Source: SSSZ01 sp035345935 (GTDB lineage Bacteria; Pseudomonadota; Gammaproteobacteria; Burkholderiales; Rhodocyclaceae). From it: 19,014 nt of DNA. Below are positions 5,331 to 12,182 of the stretch, piece after piece. The translations under genes and the position numbers were made by a program. A model generated the notes under the pieces. That model was not told the origin of the DNA. It worked only from the letters and a program-made list of their open reading frames with translations, and ran no database searches. Every line of letters starts with the position of its first letter. The stretch's first letter is position 1. The stretch covers positions 1 to 19,014 of the forward strand of contig DAORDK010000064.1 in NCBI GenBank assembly GCA_035345935.1, read 5' to 3'.

Positions 5331-7186
5331 TGATGTCGGACACTACCCTTTCTCCGGCCTGCTCAGTAGACGCCGACCGTCACGATCATCACCACCGTCA
5401 CATCGGTGACGTTCGTGATGGTGGTGACGATGCATCTCTATTGTTGACATCGCCGGCAGAGGGGATGTCAGGTGGCGAATCAAGCGTCACCGACGACCCA
5501 ATCGCCATCATTGAAGCAGCCATCGAGCGCCTGCGCGATGACGTCGGTGCCATTGTCGAACCCGCCGTGGTCGCCGCCTTTTCCATCCTGCGCGCCACCG
5601 ATCTTCCCAACTACCTGCGCCTGCGGCACAAGGCCAAGGAAGCCAACAAGGGTTGCCTGGTCACCGAGCTCGACAAGGCCGTGCAGCAATCGCTTCCCGG
5701 CGGTGGCGATGAACCCTCGGCCCTCGACGAACTGGTGGCGCTGGCCCGCAACCAATGCCAACTCAAGCACGATGCCGACCGCAACGCTGTCGCCATCATC
5801 CCGATGCCGGGCCGGCAGGAAATCTGGCGTGTCTATTCCACCGGCTACGAGGAATGGCTGCGCAGCGCCTACTGGCGTGCCAAGGAAGCCGGCGTTCCAG
5901 AAACCACGATGAAGTCGGCCCTGGCGACCATTGCCGCCGCCGGCATCAACGATGGCGAGCAGATCGACCTTCACGTCCGCGCTGCCAAGGACGACGCGGG
6001 CTACCTGATCGACCTCTGCGACGAGCAATGGCGCGCGGTACTGGTCACCCCGACCGGCTGGCAGGTTCTCAACCACTCGCCGGCTTACTTCACCCGCACC
6101 CAGTCGATGCGACCGCTGCCCGAGCCGGAGCGCGGCGGCGACATCGGCCAGCTCTGGCAGCACACCAACATCCCGGCCAACCGTCGCGTGATGGTACTGA
6201 CCTGGTTGCTCGACAGCTTCCGCCCCGACACCCCGTTCCCCGTGCTGGAACTGGTCGGCGAGCAGGGCTCGGCCAAGTCCACCACGCAGGCCGTGCTGCG
6301 CAGTCTGGTCGATCCAAACAAAGTGATGCTGCGCGGCCGCCCCAAGACCGTCGAGGACATCTTCGTCGCCGCCGCCAACAACTGGCTGGTCAGCTACGAG
6401 AACCTGTCGGGCCTCACCGCCGAACAGCAGGATGCCTTCTGCACCTTGGCCACCGGCGGCGGCTTCGCTTCGCGCCAGCTTTACACCAACGGCGAAGAGC
6501 ACATTATGGAAACTAAGCGGCCCGTGGTGCTGAATGGCATCGCCGTGGTCGCTACCCGTCCCGACCTGATCGACCGGGTGATCCACGTCGATATGCCGAC
6601 GATCCCACCGGAGGCCCGGCGTGATGAGGCCGACACCTCGGCGGCTTGGGAACGGGATCGGCCTCGGGTCTTCGGCGCGCTGCTCGATCTTTTCGCCAAT
6701 GCCTTGCGCATCCTGCCGTCGGTGAAGCTGGCCCACAAACAGCGCATGGCCGACTTCGAACGCTTCGGCGAGGCCGTGGCCCGCGCCCTCGGTTTCGAGC
6801 CCGGCGACTTTCAGCGCCTGTACGCCGAACTGGTGCGTGCCGGCATTGACCGTGCCCTGGAGAGCAACGCCGTCGCCCAGGTGCTCGACAAGTATTTCGA
6901 GGAACGCATCTCGCCGTGGAACTGGCAGGGCACCGCCGGCCAGCTCTACGACCTGCTCAACAACCAGATCATCCCGGATCGCAGTACCTGGCCGAAGTCG
7001 CCGAAGGGCCTAGCCGATCAGTTGCGCCGCATCGCTCCGGCCTATCGCGCCAAGGGTATCGAGATCAGCCATCTCGGCCACAGCAGGGACGGCGCCCTGT
7101 GGCGCATCGCCCCGATCCGTACCCATTCAACCGCCACGCCGCCCGGCGTCGAGGGTGGCATTCGTTATGGAGCACACCGTGAATAA
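5330..7186 (+). CDS. P-loop ATPase of mobile elements (helicase/primase-like, GEQGSAKST type)
   Basis: About 618 residues. The Walker A motif GEQGSAKST is at about 310-318, followed by RGRPKTVEDIFVAAANNWLV and a SYENLSGL segment (about 355-362) in the Walker B position, then ATGGGFASRQLYTNGEE and RPVVLNGI with a downstream arginine-rich TRPDLIDR. This is the arrangement of the ATP-binding proteins found beside primase-like domains in phages and integrative elements. It is presumably a replicative helicase-like ATPase for the element. The N-terminal 230 residues show no motif I can name. Start: ATG 5330 overlaps the upstream stop (TGATG) with a weak GGTGA upstream; GTG 5327 and ATG 5333 are also in frame. 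The first 46 residues contain the translated hexamer palindrome and read as His/Asp-rich filler, so ATG 5465 is an alternative start, though its ribosome-binding spacing is poor. Confidence 0.75.
   Translation: MMSDTTLSPACSVDADRHDHHHRHIGDVRDGGDDASLLLTSPAEGMSGGESSVTDDPIAIIEAAIERLRDDVGAIVEPAVVAAFSILRATDLPNYLRLRHKAKEANKGCLVTELDKAVQQSLPGGGDEPSALDELVALARNQCQLKHDADRNAVAIIPMPGRQEIWRVYSTGYEEWLRSAYWRAKEAGVPETTMKSALATIAAAGINDGEQIDLHVRAAKDDAGYLIDLCDEQWRAVLVTPTGWQVLNHSPAYFTRTQSMRPLPEPERGGDIGQLWQHTNIPANRRVMVLTWLLDSFRPDTPFPVLELVGEQGSAKSTTQAVLRSLVDPNKVMLRGRPKTVEDIFVAAANNWLVSYENLSGLTAEQQDAFCTLATGGGFASRQLYTNGEEHIMETKRPVVLNGIAVVATRPDLIDRVIHVDMPTIPPEARRDEADTSAAWERDRPRVFGALLDLFANALRILPSVKLAHKQRMADFERFGEAVARALGFEPGDFQRLYAELVRAGIDRALESNAVAQVLDKYFEERISPWNWQGTAGQLYDLLNNQIIPDRSTWPKSPKGLADQLRRIAPAYRAKGIEISHLGHSRDGALWRIAPIRTHSTATPPGVEGGIRYGAHRE
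5362..5445. repeat. 84-bp palindromic hexamer array, copy 2
   Basis: Same layout as the copy at 4173-4256: three CRTCAC hexamers at 9-bp period (5378, 5387, 5396), 4-bp centre ATCG, three GTGAYG hexamers (5406, 5415, 5424), 8-bp spacers and CTATTGTT at 5438-5445. The left terminal octamer (5362-5369) is only a partial match to AACAATAG. The right flank continues into a GTTGACAT sequence. It lies inside the 5' end of the ATPase reading frame. Hexamers are conserved while the 3-bp spacers vary, which points to protein contacts. Confidence 0.8.
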
Positions 7187-7346
7187 GCCTCCGTCCATTT
7201 CCAGAAACCTGACCCCGATATGGCAACGCCACTTCGGCATCCAGGCCATCGAGCCCACGAAGCCGATGGCCAAGCCACGCAATGCCGGCGAGGCATTGAT
7301 CCAGGCGGTGCAGAAGCTGGCCGCCGCCCACCCCAAAACCCGATAG
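7167..7346 (+). CDS. Small hypothetical protein overlapping the ATPase gene end
   Basis: 59 residues, basic, Pro-rich, with a SRNLTPIWQRHFGIQAIEP core and a C-terminal helix (AGEALIQAVQKLAAA). No recognised domain. ATG 7167 overlaps the ATPase stop by 20 nt and has a distant GAGGG upstream; GTG 7155 and GTG 7179 are alternatives. Its stop codon overlaps the ribosome-binding sequence of the next gene, so it fits tightly in a polycistronic message. Confidence 0.6.
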   Translation: MEHTVNKPPSISRNLTPIWQRHFGIQAIEPTKPMAKPRNAGEALIQAVQKLAAAHPKTR

Positions 7347-7357
7347 GAGAACACCCG

Positions 7358-8197
7358 ATGAAACTGAATCCGTTCAACAAGAAGTCCACCGCCTACTACG
7401 ACAAGGTCAGGGCCGAGTACAACAAACTCGACCGCGAGATGGCTGCTGCCCGAGAGGAACTCCAGAAGGCGGAAGACGATCACGAAAGAAAACGCCGGCG
7501 CCATTACGAACTCACCCAGCGCGGATCGATGTACTCGTCGGCACCGGAGGAGGCTCAAGCATCCATTGCAGCCAGCGCTGCCAGTCACCGGGTTGGCGAC
7601 ATCAAGGGTGAGATCGGCCAGCTCGAAAGCCGTATTCGTCCCTTGCGCCGGATTGCGTTGGCCCCGGAGCAATTCGCCAAAGCCAAGAAGAACATCGATG
7701 ACCTGATTGCCGGGCAGGTGGCGATCAATGGTGAACTTGAGAAGGTCAAGGCACTGATCGCTAAGGTCGGCAAGCGCGTCACCGATGCCGAAGCACGTAT
7801 TGCCACCGAAACCCAGTCTGCCCGGCAACAGATGCTCGATGCCGATGGCGAATTCGTCGTGCCGGAGTCCCTGACCAAGCTCGAGGCGGAATTGCGCCTG
7901 GCCAAGTCATCGCTGGCCGAACTCGACGAGAAGCGCGACACCCTGGTCGCCAAGCTGCAGGAGTTCCCCGGCGCGATTCGTGATGCCGAGCGTGTGTTCA
8001 TCGGCTGCCGGGCAGACGTGACCGAGATCGAACTCTACGAGCAGTTGATGCCGGTCATGAACCTGTTTGCCCGTGCATCGGCTGCCCGACGCGAGTGCGA
8101 TTACCACCACGACGAAGATCGCTTCGAGATCGAGATTCCGCGTGACTTGGTGGAAGCCGCCCAGACAGCACTGGCCGATGAGGTACCGACCACCTGA
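7358..8197 (+). CDS. Coiled-coil hypothetical protein
   Basis: 279 residues. Long stretches of heptad-like charged helix (about 10-60, 75-150 and 165-205; for example AEYNKLDREMAAAREELQKA) predict an extended coiled coil, followed by a more compact C-terminal region ending DEDRFEIEIPRDLVEAAQTA. No enzymatic motif, signal peptide or membrane span is visible. ATG 7358 is chosen over an upstream in-frame start because AGGAGA sits 8 nt before it and the upstream frame shadows the preceding gene. A scaffold or structural role in the element is a guess; the family is not one I can name. Confidence 0.7.
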   Translation: MKLNPFNKKSTAYYDKVRAEYNKLDREMAAAREELQKAEDDHERKRRRHYELTQRGSMYSSAPEEAQASIAASAASHRVGDIKGEIGQLESRIRPLRRIALAPEQFAKAKKNIDDLIAGQVAINGELEKVKALIAKVGKRVTDAEARIATETQSARQQMLDADGEFVVPESLTKLEAELRLAKSSLAELDEKRDTLVAKLQEFPGAIRDAERVFIGCRADVTEIELYEQLMPVMNLFARASAARRECDYHHDEDRFEIEIPRDLVEAAQTALADEVPTT

Positions 8198-8358
8198 TTC
8201 ATGGCGGATGGCGGCGAGTCCCGGCATAGCTGCCATCCGTTCTGACGCAGTGACTTCGGGATGCGTCAGGTCCATCCGCCATGCCGGGTAACGCCCGCCG
8301 GCGCTAACCGCGAAAGGCATCGCGGAAAGCCGGCATCCCCAACAACCAGGAGACAGTA
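8198..8358 (+). ncRNA. Structured 160-nt intergenic region, candidate regulatory RNA
   Basis: Between two same-strand genes. CATGGCGGATGG (8200-8211) is exactly complementary to CCATCCGCCATG (8272-8283). Inside, CTGACGCA (8242-8249) pairs with TGCGTCAG (8262-8269) around a loop containing CTTCGG. CGGATGGC (8205-8212) could instead pair with GCCATCCG (8232-8239), and CCCGGCAT (8220-8227) with ATGCCGGG (8281-8288), so alternative folds compete. A last hairpin nests CCGCG/CGCGG (8308-8312, 8321-8325) inside GCCGGC/GCCGGC (8297-8302, 8329-8334), and then the ribosome-binding site CAGGAGA of the next gene follows. It could be a cis-acting leader, a processed RNA or a REP-like palindromic element. 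No known RNA family recognised. Confidence 0.45.
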
Positions 8359-8799
8359 ATGGAAATTCCTTCCACCCGATTCGACGCCACTGATCCGTTT
8401 GCGCAGGCCAAGCTGCAGATGAAGCAGGCGGAAACCATCCTGCAGAAAATGCCGTCTGCGCAACGACAACAACTACTGGCCGAGATGCTGCCACCGATGC
8501 CAATGCACCGACCTTCGCCGGCCGTCGAGCCTGCCGTGACGATGGTGACCGTCAAGGTCGAGGAATGGGATGGCGGGCCGGCGGCCAGGGCAACTACACC
8601 GATGATGTTCCGTCGGCCACGACGCATCGTGGGGTACATCCCCTGGCAGTGGCGGTGGATCGTCGCCGGCATCCGCCTGACTCGAATCATGCGCAAGTCG
8701 GCCAAGCAGCAGATGAAGCAATTCAACAAGCTGCAGCGCCAGATGATTCGACGGGTCCTTCCTCGCCATCAAGCCATGCGGGGGGCGCGAGCCCGCTGA
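8359..8799 (+). CDS. Hypothetical basic protein, 146 aa
   Basis: Two-part protein: an N-terminal amphipathic helical segment (about 12-45, QAKLQMKQAETILQKMPSAQ) and a strongly basic C-terminus (about 82-146) with a short hydrophobic aromatic stretch YIPWQWRWIVAGI (about 94-106). That stretch could be a weak membrane anchor or a buried helix. The C-terminal KQQMKQFNKLQRQMIRR is highly positive and could bind nucleic acid. No recognised family. ATG 8359 follows CAGGAGA by 6 nt. It is preceded by the structured leader and sits in line with the other element genes. Confidence 0.6.
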   Translation: MEIPSTRFDATDPFAQAKLQMKQAETILQKMPSAQRQQLLAEMLPPMPMHRPSPAVEPAVTMVTVKVEEWDGGPAARATTPMMFRRPRRIVGYIPWQWRWIVAGIRLTRIMRKSAKQQMKQFNKLQRQMIRRVLPRHQAMRGARAR

Positions 8800-8826
8800 T
8801 CCGCTACCGACAGATGACGAAAAGAG

Positions 8827-8861
8827 GTTACCAGGGTTACCGGTTACCACCCTGGTTACCA
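8827..8861. repeat. Four direct GGTTACC repeats
   Basis: GGTTACC occurs at 8827-8833, 8836-8842, 8843-8849 and 8855-8861, in the 94-bp gap upstream of the gene at 8894. The close, same-strand clustering resembles an iteron or regulator-binding cluster. No promoter hexamers are evident around it. Confidence 0.7.
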
Positions 8862-8893
8862 CCCCACCGAGATCACCCATTCAAGGAAATGAA

Positions 8894-9331
8894 ATGAACA
8901 CCACGACGATCAACAGCACTACCGCCAATCCCATGCCCATCGAGCGGCTGGGCCACTACGACCCGGCAGTCGAGCAGCGCGTCCAGCAATGGCTCGCCAG
9001 CGGGCAGTTGCTGGCCTGGGTTCCCATCCTCAGTCAGGAGAACTTCCCGGACGGCCCGCCGCAGGTCTTGCAGTTTGCCGATCAGTATCAGGAGGCCATG
9101 CGCTGGCCGATCCACCGCCCGGAGGACTTGCTGACGCTGCCCGATGGCATAACCGGCTGGTTGCTACCTGCCAATGCCGAAGACACCGACGTGGCCTGCG
9201 GGGTATGGAACGGGGAGGTCTACATCCTGGGCGTAAAGGACAAGCGTACCGGTAGGAAGCAGACCTTGCTGGGCGAGCGCTTCGATGTTGCGACAGGTCA
9301 AGCCGATGACCCCGAACAGAGCGCGGTTTGA
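8894..9331 (+). CDS. Hypothetical protein, 145 aa
   Basis: Acidic soluble protein with no signal peptide. The middle (about 28-52, VQQWLASGQLLAWVPILSQE) and a beta-rich C-terminal half (about 88-125, GWLLPANAEDTDVACGVWNG) look like a compact globular fold, but no named domain is recognised. ATG 8894 has AAGGAAAT just upstream. It follows the four GGTTACC repeats and overlaps the longest possible upstream extension of the DUF2924 gene, but not its preferred start. Confidence 0.65.
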   Translation: MNTTTINSTTANPMPIERLGHYDPAVEQRVQQWLASGQLLAWVPILSQENFPDGPPQVLQFADQYQEAMRWPIHRPEDLLTLPDGITGWLLPANAEDTDVACGVWNGEVYILGVKDKRTGRKQTLLGERFDVATGQADDPEQSAV

Positions 9332-9389
9332 CTTGGCTTCTGCCCGGGAAGAAGCGTTCATACAAACCCCTTATGACATGGAGTTTGCG

Positions 9390-9845
9390 ATGACCCGATC
9401 AACATCTGTTGCCGCGCAACTGGCGGCGCTCCCCACGATGCCGATGAAGGATTTGTGGGCATTGTGGGACGCCCATTTCCCGCGCCGGCCCGGTACGTGG
9501 AACCGCGATTACGTGGCCTCCCGTGTCGCCTACAAGATTCAGGAGGCTGCCCACGGCGGCGTCGATCCCGACATCCGGCGGCGGCTGGTGCGCCTCGGTG
9601 AATCACAATCGGCGTTCGGTAAACGGCGGTCAGAGGTGCATCTGATGCCGGGCACGGTGCTGCTGCGCGAGTACGAATCCAACGAGTACCGGGTCACGGT
9701 CACGCCGGAGGGGTTCTATGACCTAAACGGCAAGGTGTTCAAGAGTCTGTCGGCGGCGGCGCGGCACATCACCGGCGTCAATTGGTCGGGGCCAAGATTC
9801 TTCGGCGTCGAACCGAGCGGTGGGAAAAAGGGAGGCAAGAAATGA
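9390..9845 (+). CDS. DUF2924 domain-containing protein
   Basis: 151 residues. The DUF2924 signature is clear: an N-terminal MKDLWALWDAHFPRRPGTWN segment (about 17-36), then LMPGTVLLREYESNEYRVTV and, near the end, FKSLSAAARHITGVNWSGPRFFGV. The family is repeatedly found immediately upstream of large serine recombinases in phages and integrative elements and probably assists or regulates recombination, although its biochemistry is not established. ATG 9390 is chosen because GGAG is 6 nt upstream; upstream in-frame starts at 9285 and 9378 lack this. Its stop overlaps the recombinase start (ATGA), indicating translational coupling. The Lys/Gly-rich tail (GGKKGGKK) is basic. Confidence 0.85.
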   Translation: MTRSTSVAAQLAALPTMPMKDLWALWDAHFPRRPGTWNRDYVASRVAYKIQEAAHGGVDPDIRRRLVRLGESQSAFGKRRSEVHLMPGTVLLREYESNEYRVTVTPEGFYDLNGKVFKSLSAAARHITGVNWSGPRFFGVEPSGGKKGGKK

Positions 9846-11215
9846 AGGCGCCGATGGTTCGCAAACGCTGCGCGGTGTATTGCCGCGTCTCGACAGATGA
9901 ACGCCTCGACCAATCCTTCAATTCCATCGACGCCCAGCGGGAAGCGGGACAGGCCTTCATCGCCAGCCAGCGCACTGAGGGTTGGATTCCGGTGGTTGAT
10001 GACTACGACGATGGTGGATTCTCCGGCGGGAATATGGATCGGCCAGCTCTCAAGCGTCTGCTCGCCGACATCGATGCCGGGAAAGTCGACATCGTGGTGG
10101 TGTACAAGATTGACCGCCTCACGCGCAACCTAGCTGACTTCGCCAAGATGGTGGAGCTGTTCGATCAGCGCGGTGTGAGTTTCAGTGCCGTCACGCAGCA
10201 GATCAATTCAGCCACGTCGATGGGACGGCTGATGCTGAACATCCTGCTGTCGTTTGCCCAGTTTGAGCGCGAAGTGACTGGCGAGCGCATCCGCGACAAG
10301 ATCGCCGCCAGTAAGGCCAAGGGCATGTGGATGGGCGGCACGCCGCCATTGGGTTACGACGTCTGCAACCGACAACTCGTTATCAACGACGCCGAGGCGA
10401 AGATCGTGCGCGGCATTTGGCAGCGGTTCGTGGAGTTGCGGTCGACCACCGAACTGGCCAGAGAACTGAATCAGCGCGGCGTGACGACCAAGGCATGGAC
10501 GACACAGGATGGTGTCTTTCGTCCCGGGCGGCCGATCACCAAGCAGAACCTCTACAAGATGCTGAGGAATCCGCTGTACATCGGCGTCATCCGACACAAG
10601 GACAAAGACCACCCTGGCGAGCACCAACCAATCCTGGATCAAGCCTTGTGGGATCAGGCGCAAGCCATTCTGGCCGAGGATGCGCATTTGCGCGCCTCGC
10701 AGACCATGACTCGCCACGACCATGAACCCATCCTGCGCGGCCTGCTGTTCGCCCCCGACGGCGACCGGATGCTACCGACGGCCACCAGTAAGAAATCGGG
10801 CAAGCGCTATCGCTACTACCTGCCTTACTCGGACAAGAAGTTCGGGCGCGGCACCCACCCGTTCGGCATCGTGCCGGCCGAGCAGATCGAGGCGCTGGTA
10901 CTGGAGCAGATCAAGTCGGCATTGCAAGCGCCGGAGATGATCCAGGCAGTGTGGGATGAGGTCCAGAAACTGGACGCCACCGTATCAGAGCCTACCGTGG
11001 TGCTGGCGATGCGCAATCTGTCGGTAGTCTGGAACGAGATGTTCCCGGAGGAACGTTGTCGGCTGGTGAAGTTGTTGATTGCCCGCGTCCAGCTCAAGGA
11101 CGAAGGCATCGACATTGAATGGCATCCAGCCGGGTGGTCGGCGCTGATGGCGGAACTGGCACCGAACAGTATCGGGGCTGAACTACGTGAACTGGAAATG
11201 GAGGAAATGGCATGA
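9842..11215 (+). CDS. Large serine recombinase (site-specific integrase)
   Basis: 457 residues. The resolvase catalytic domain (about 8-155) has the nucleophile in YCRVSTDE (Ser17) and conserved arginines in YKIDRLTRN, and then the long helix QFEREVTGERIRDKIAASKAKG. A recombinase domain follows (about 165-270, GTPPLGYD to RNPLYIGVIRH). The C-terminal region lacks the cysteines of the usual zinc ribbon (GLLFAPDGDRMLPTATSKKS where others have CxxC), as expected in DUF2924-linked recombinases. ATG 9842 is chosen because GGGAGG lies upstream and it overlaps the DUF2924 stop. It should catalyse integration and excision of the element through attP/attB, probably with a directionality factor. Its attachment sites cannot be identified because the left end is outside the window. 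Confidence 0.93.
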   Translation: MKAPMVRKRCAVYCRVSTDERLDQSFNSIDAQREAGQAFIASQRTEGWIPVVDDYDDGGFSGGNMDRPALKRLLADIDAGKVDIVVVYKIDRLTRNLADFAKMVELFDQRGVSFSAVTQQINSATSMGRLMLNILLSFAQFEREVTGERIRDKIAASKAKGMWMGGTPPLGYDVCNRQLVINDAEAKIVRGIWQRFVELRSTTELARELNQRGVTTKAWTTQDGVFRPGRPITKQNLYKMLRNPLYIGVIRHKDKDHPGEHQPILDQALWDQAQAILAEDAHLRASQTMTRHDHEPILRGLLFAPDGDRMLPTATSKKSGKRYRYYLPYSDKKFGRGTHPFGIVPAEQIEALVLEQIKSALQAPEMIQAVWDEVQKLDATVSEPTVVLAMRNLSVVWNEMFPEERCRLVKLLIARVQLKDEGIDIEWHPAGWSALMAELAPNSIGAELRELEMEEMA

Positions 11216-11673
11216 GAGGACTGGAGCAGATCGGGCAAGCCAAATCGCGCACGGCCAAACTCGATGAGGGCATCAAGCTGACCACGTTCATCCCGGTGCG
11301 CTTCGTGCGGCACAAGGCGCGCAAGGTGGTTGTCGAGCCGACGCCGCCGGGACGAATGGCATCGCCGCTGAATCCTGGTCGTCCCACATCCGTCGATGAG
11401 AATCTGATGGCGGCGCTGGCCAAGGCGTTCTTCTGGCAAGAGATGCTCGATTCCGGTCGGGTGAAGAATATGACCGAACTGGCCAAGGCTGAAAAGATCG
11501 GCCTGGCGCGGATGCAGAAGATGCTCAAGCTCGCCCGGCTGGCACCGGACATTGTCGAGGACATTGCCCGTGGCCGGCAGCCGGTCGGTCTGTCGCTGTT
11601 GTTCTTCGTCGAGAACCCGTTGCCGGACGACTGGAGCGCGCAGCGGGAGGTGATTGGCAGTCTGGCAAAGTGA
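11212..11673 (+). CDS. Recombinase-associated helix-turn-helix protein
   Basis: 153 residues. The C-terminal half (about 64-120: LMAALAKAFFWQEMLDSG, then NMTELAKAEKIGLARMQKML, then LAPDIVEDIARGRQP) has a ParB/KorB-like helix-turn-helix layout. I know it as a recurring companion gene directly after DUF2924-linked recombinases. The N-terminal part (IPVRFVRHKARKVVVEP, about 27-43) is basic. The start ATG 11212 overlaps the recombinase stop by 4 nt, completing a coupled three-gene recombination cassette. It probably binds DNA and modulates recombination or represses the cassette; direct evidence for either is lacking. Confidence 0.75.
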   Translation: MRGLEQIGQAKSRTAKLDEGIKLTTFIPVRFVRHKARKVVVEPTPPGRMASPLNPGRPTSVDENLMAALAKAFFWQEMLDSGRVKNMTELAKAEKIGLARMQKMLKLARLAPDIVEDIARGRQPVGLSLLFFVENPLPDDWSAQREVIGSLAK

Positions 11674-11684
11674 TGGCCTACAAT
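11654..11684 (+). promoter_or_regulatory. Possible promoter of the GDCCVxC gene
   Basis: TTGGCA (11654-11659) and TACAAT (11679-11684) are spaced by 19 bp. The hexamers are good but the spacing is long, and no dyad of MerR type is seen between them. Confidence 0.3.
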
Positions 11685-11709
11685 CGGCCAATCAGCTTTG
11701 GAGATCGCC

Positions 11710-11922
11710 TTGGAGCCTGTTCTTGATTCGACGCTGACCTGCCCGTTGTGCGGGTACGTGAAGACCGAGCGGATGCCGACGGATGCCTGCCAATGGTTTT
11801 ACGAGTGCGAGGGTTGCCACACGGTGCTCAAACCCAAGCCGGGCGATTGCTGCGTGTTCTGTTCCTACGGGACGGTACCGTGTCCGCCGATCCAGATTTC
11901 TGGCAAGTCGTGCTGCGGGTAG
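11710..11922 (+). CDS. GDCCVxC-family cysteine-rich small protein
   Basis: 70 residues with 11 cysteines: CPLC near the N-terminus, DACQWFYECEGC in the middle, then GDCCVFCSYGTVPCPPIQ and a terminal CCG. This is the GDCCVxC domain known from proteins, some of them selenoproteins, often found near mercury or other metal-resistance genes. It probably binds metal; here every relevant position is cysteine, so no selenocysteine is implied. TTG 11710 is chosen because GGAG (11700-11703) lies 6 nt upstream; TTG 11698 is an alternative adding four residues. It lies just past the recombinase cassette, and whether it is the last element gene or the first chromosomal one is unclear. Confidence 0.75.
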   Translation: MEPVLDSTLTCPLCGYVKTERMPTDACQWFYECEGCHTVLKPKPGDCCVFCSYGTVPCPPIQISGKSCCG

Positions 11923-12182
11923 TTGCTCGGAGGTCACGTTCGAAACCCCACCGCTATGCGTTGTGGGGTGCAAACCACCGCCCGGAAACCGGCATGGTTA
12001 CAGGGTGCCATCCCTTGACCGGGCTAGACAAAAACAGAGAAAAGAGACGAATTCCGATGGCCAGATGGGCGAAATCAGGGCCTTCCGGCGATCACCGAAA
12101 TTCGCACCGCCCGCGAAACCCCGCCACTGCTGGCCCTTCGCGGGCGTGAAAAAGCCCGGAGCATGTCCGGGCTTTAAGGTAC
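11923..12182. other. Intergenic region with hairpins, likely holding the element boundary
   Basis: No gene is visible. ACCCCAC/GTGGGGT (11945-11951, 11963-11969) follows the GDCCVxC stop by 22 nt and could be a weak terminator. CGCCCGCGAA/TTCGCGGGCG (12108-12117, 12137-12146) forms a 10-bp stem with 19-nt loop. The tRNA terminator lies at 12151-12175. The right attachment site of the element may be here. Confidence 0.4.
12149..12175 (-). terminator. Rho-independent terminator of tRNA-Ala(CGC)
   Basis: A perfect 10-bp inverted repeat AAAGCCCGGA (12151-12160) with TCCGGGCTTT (12166-12175), 5-nt loop. Read on the minus strand it ends in a run of five T, 7 nt beyond the tRNA 3' end. Confidence 0.85.

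Larger units (their letters stand above)
3109..11673 (+). mobile_element. Serine-recombinase integrative element core (ends not determined)
   Basis: All genes run in one direction and overlap or abut. They combine an excisionase-like HTH, a replicative-type ATPase and the DUF2924-recombinase-HTH cassette, next to type I restriction and toxin-antitoxin cargo, and they adjoin conserved housekeeping chromosome. No capsid, tail, relaxase or type IV secretion genes are visible. The right boundary is likely between 11673 and the tRNA-Ala gene at 12183; the left end is probably beyond base 1 or, alternatively, near 3.0 kb. Confidence 0.6.

Noticed and set aside
8536..8550. GTGACG-ATG-GTGACC resembling two units of the hexamer array
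   Set aside because: Only two units, no inverted arm or flanking octamers, and explained by a coding Val-Thr repeat in the gene at 8359.
11660..11678. MerR-type regulated promoter before the GDCCVxC gene
   Set aside because: The 19-bp spacer fits, but there is no dyad between the hexamers and no merR gene nearby.
4039..11976. GGGTGCAAACC shared by 4039-4049 and 11966-11976 as possible attachment-site repeats
   Set aside because: An 11-bp match is expected by chance in a window of this size, and the flanks do not match.
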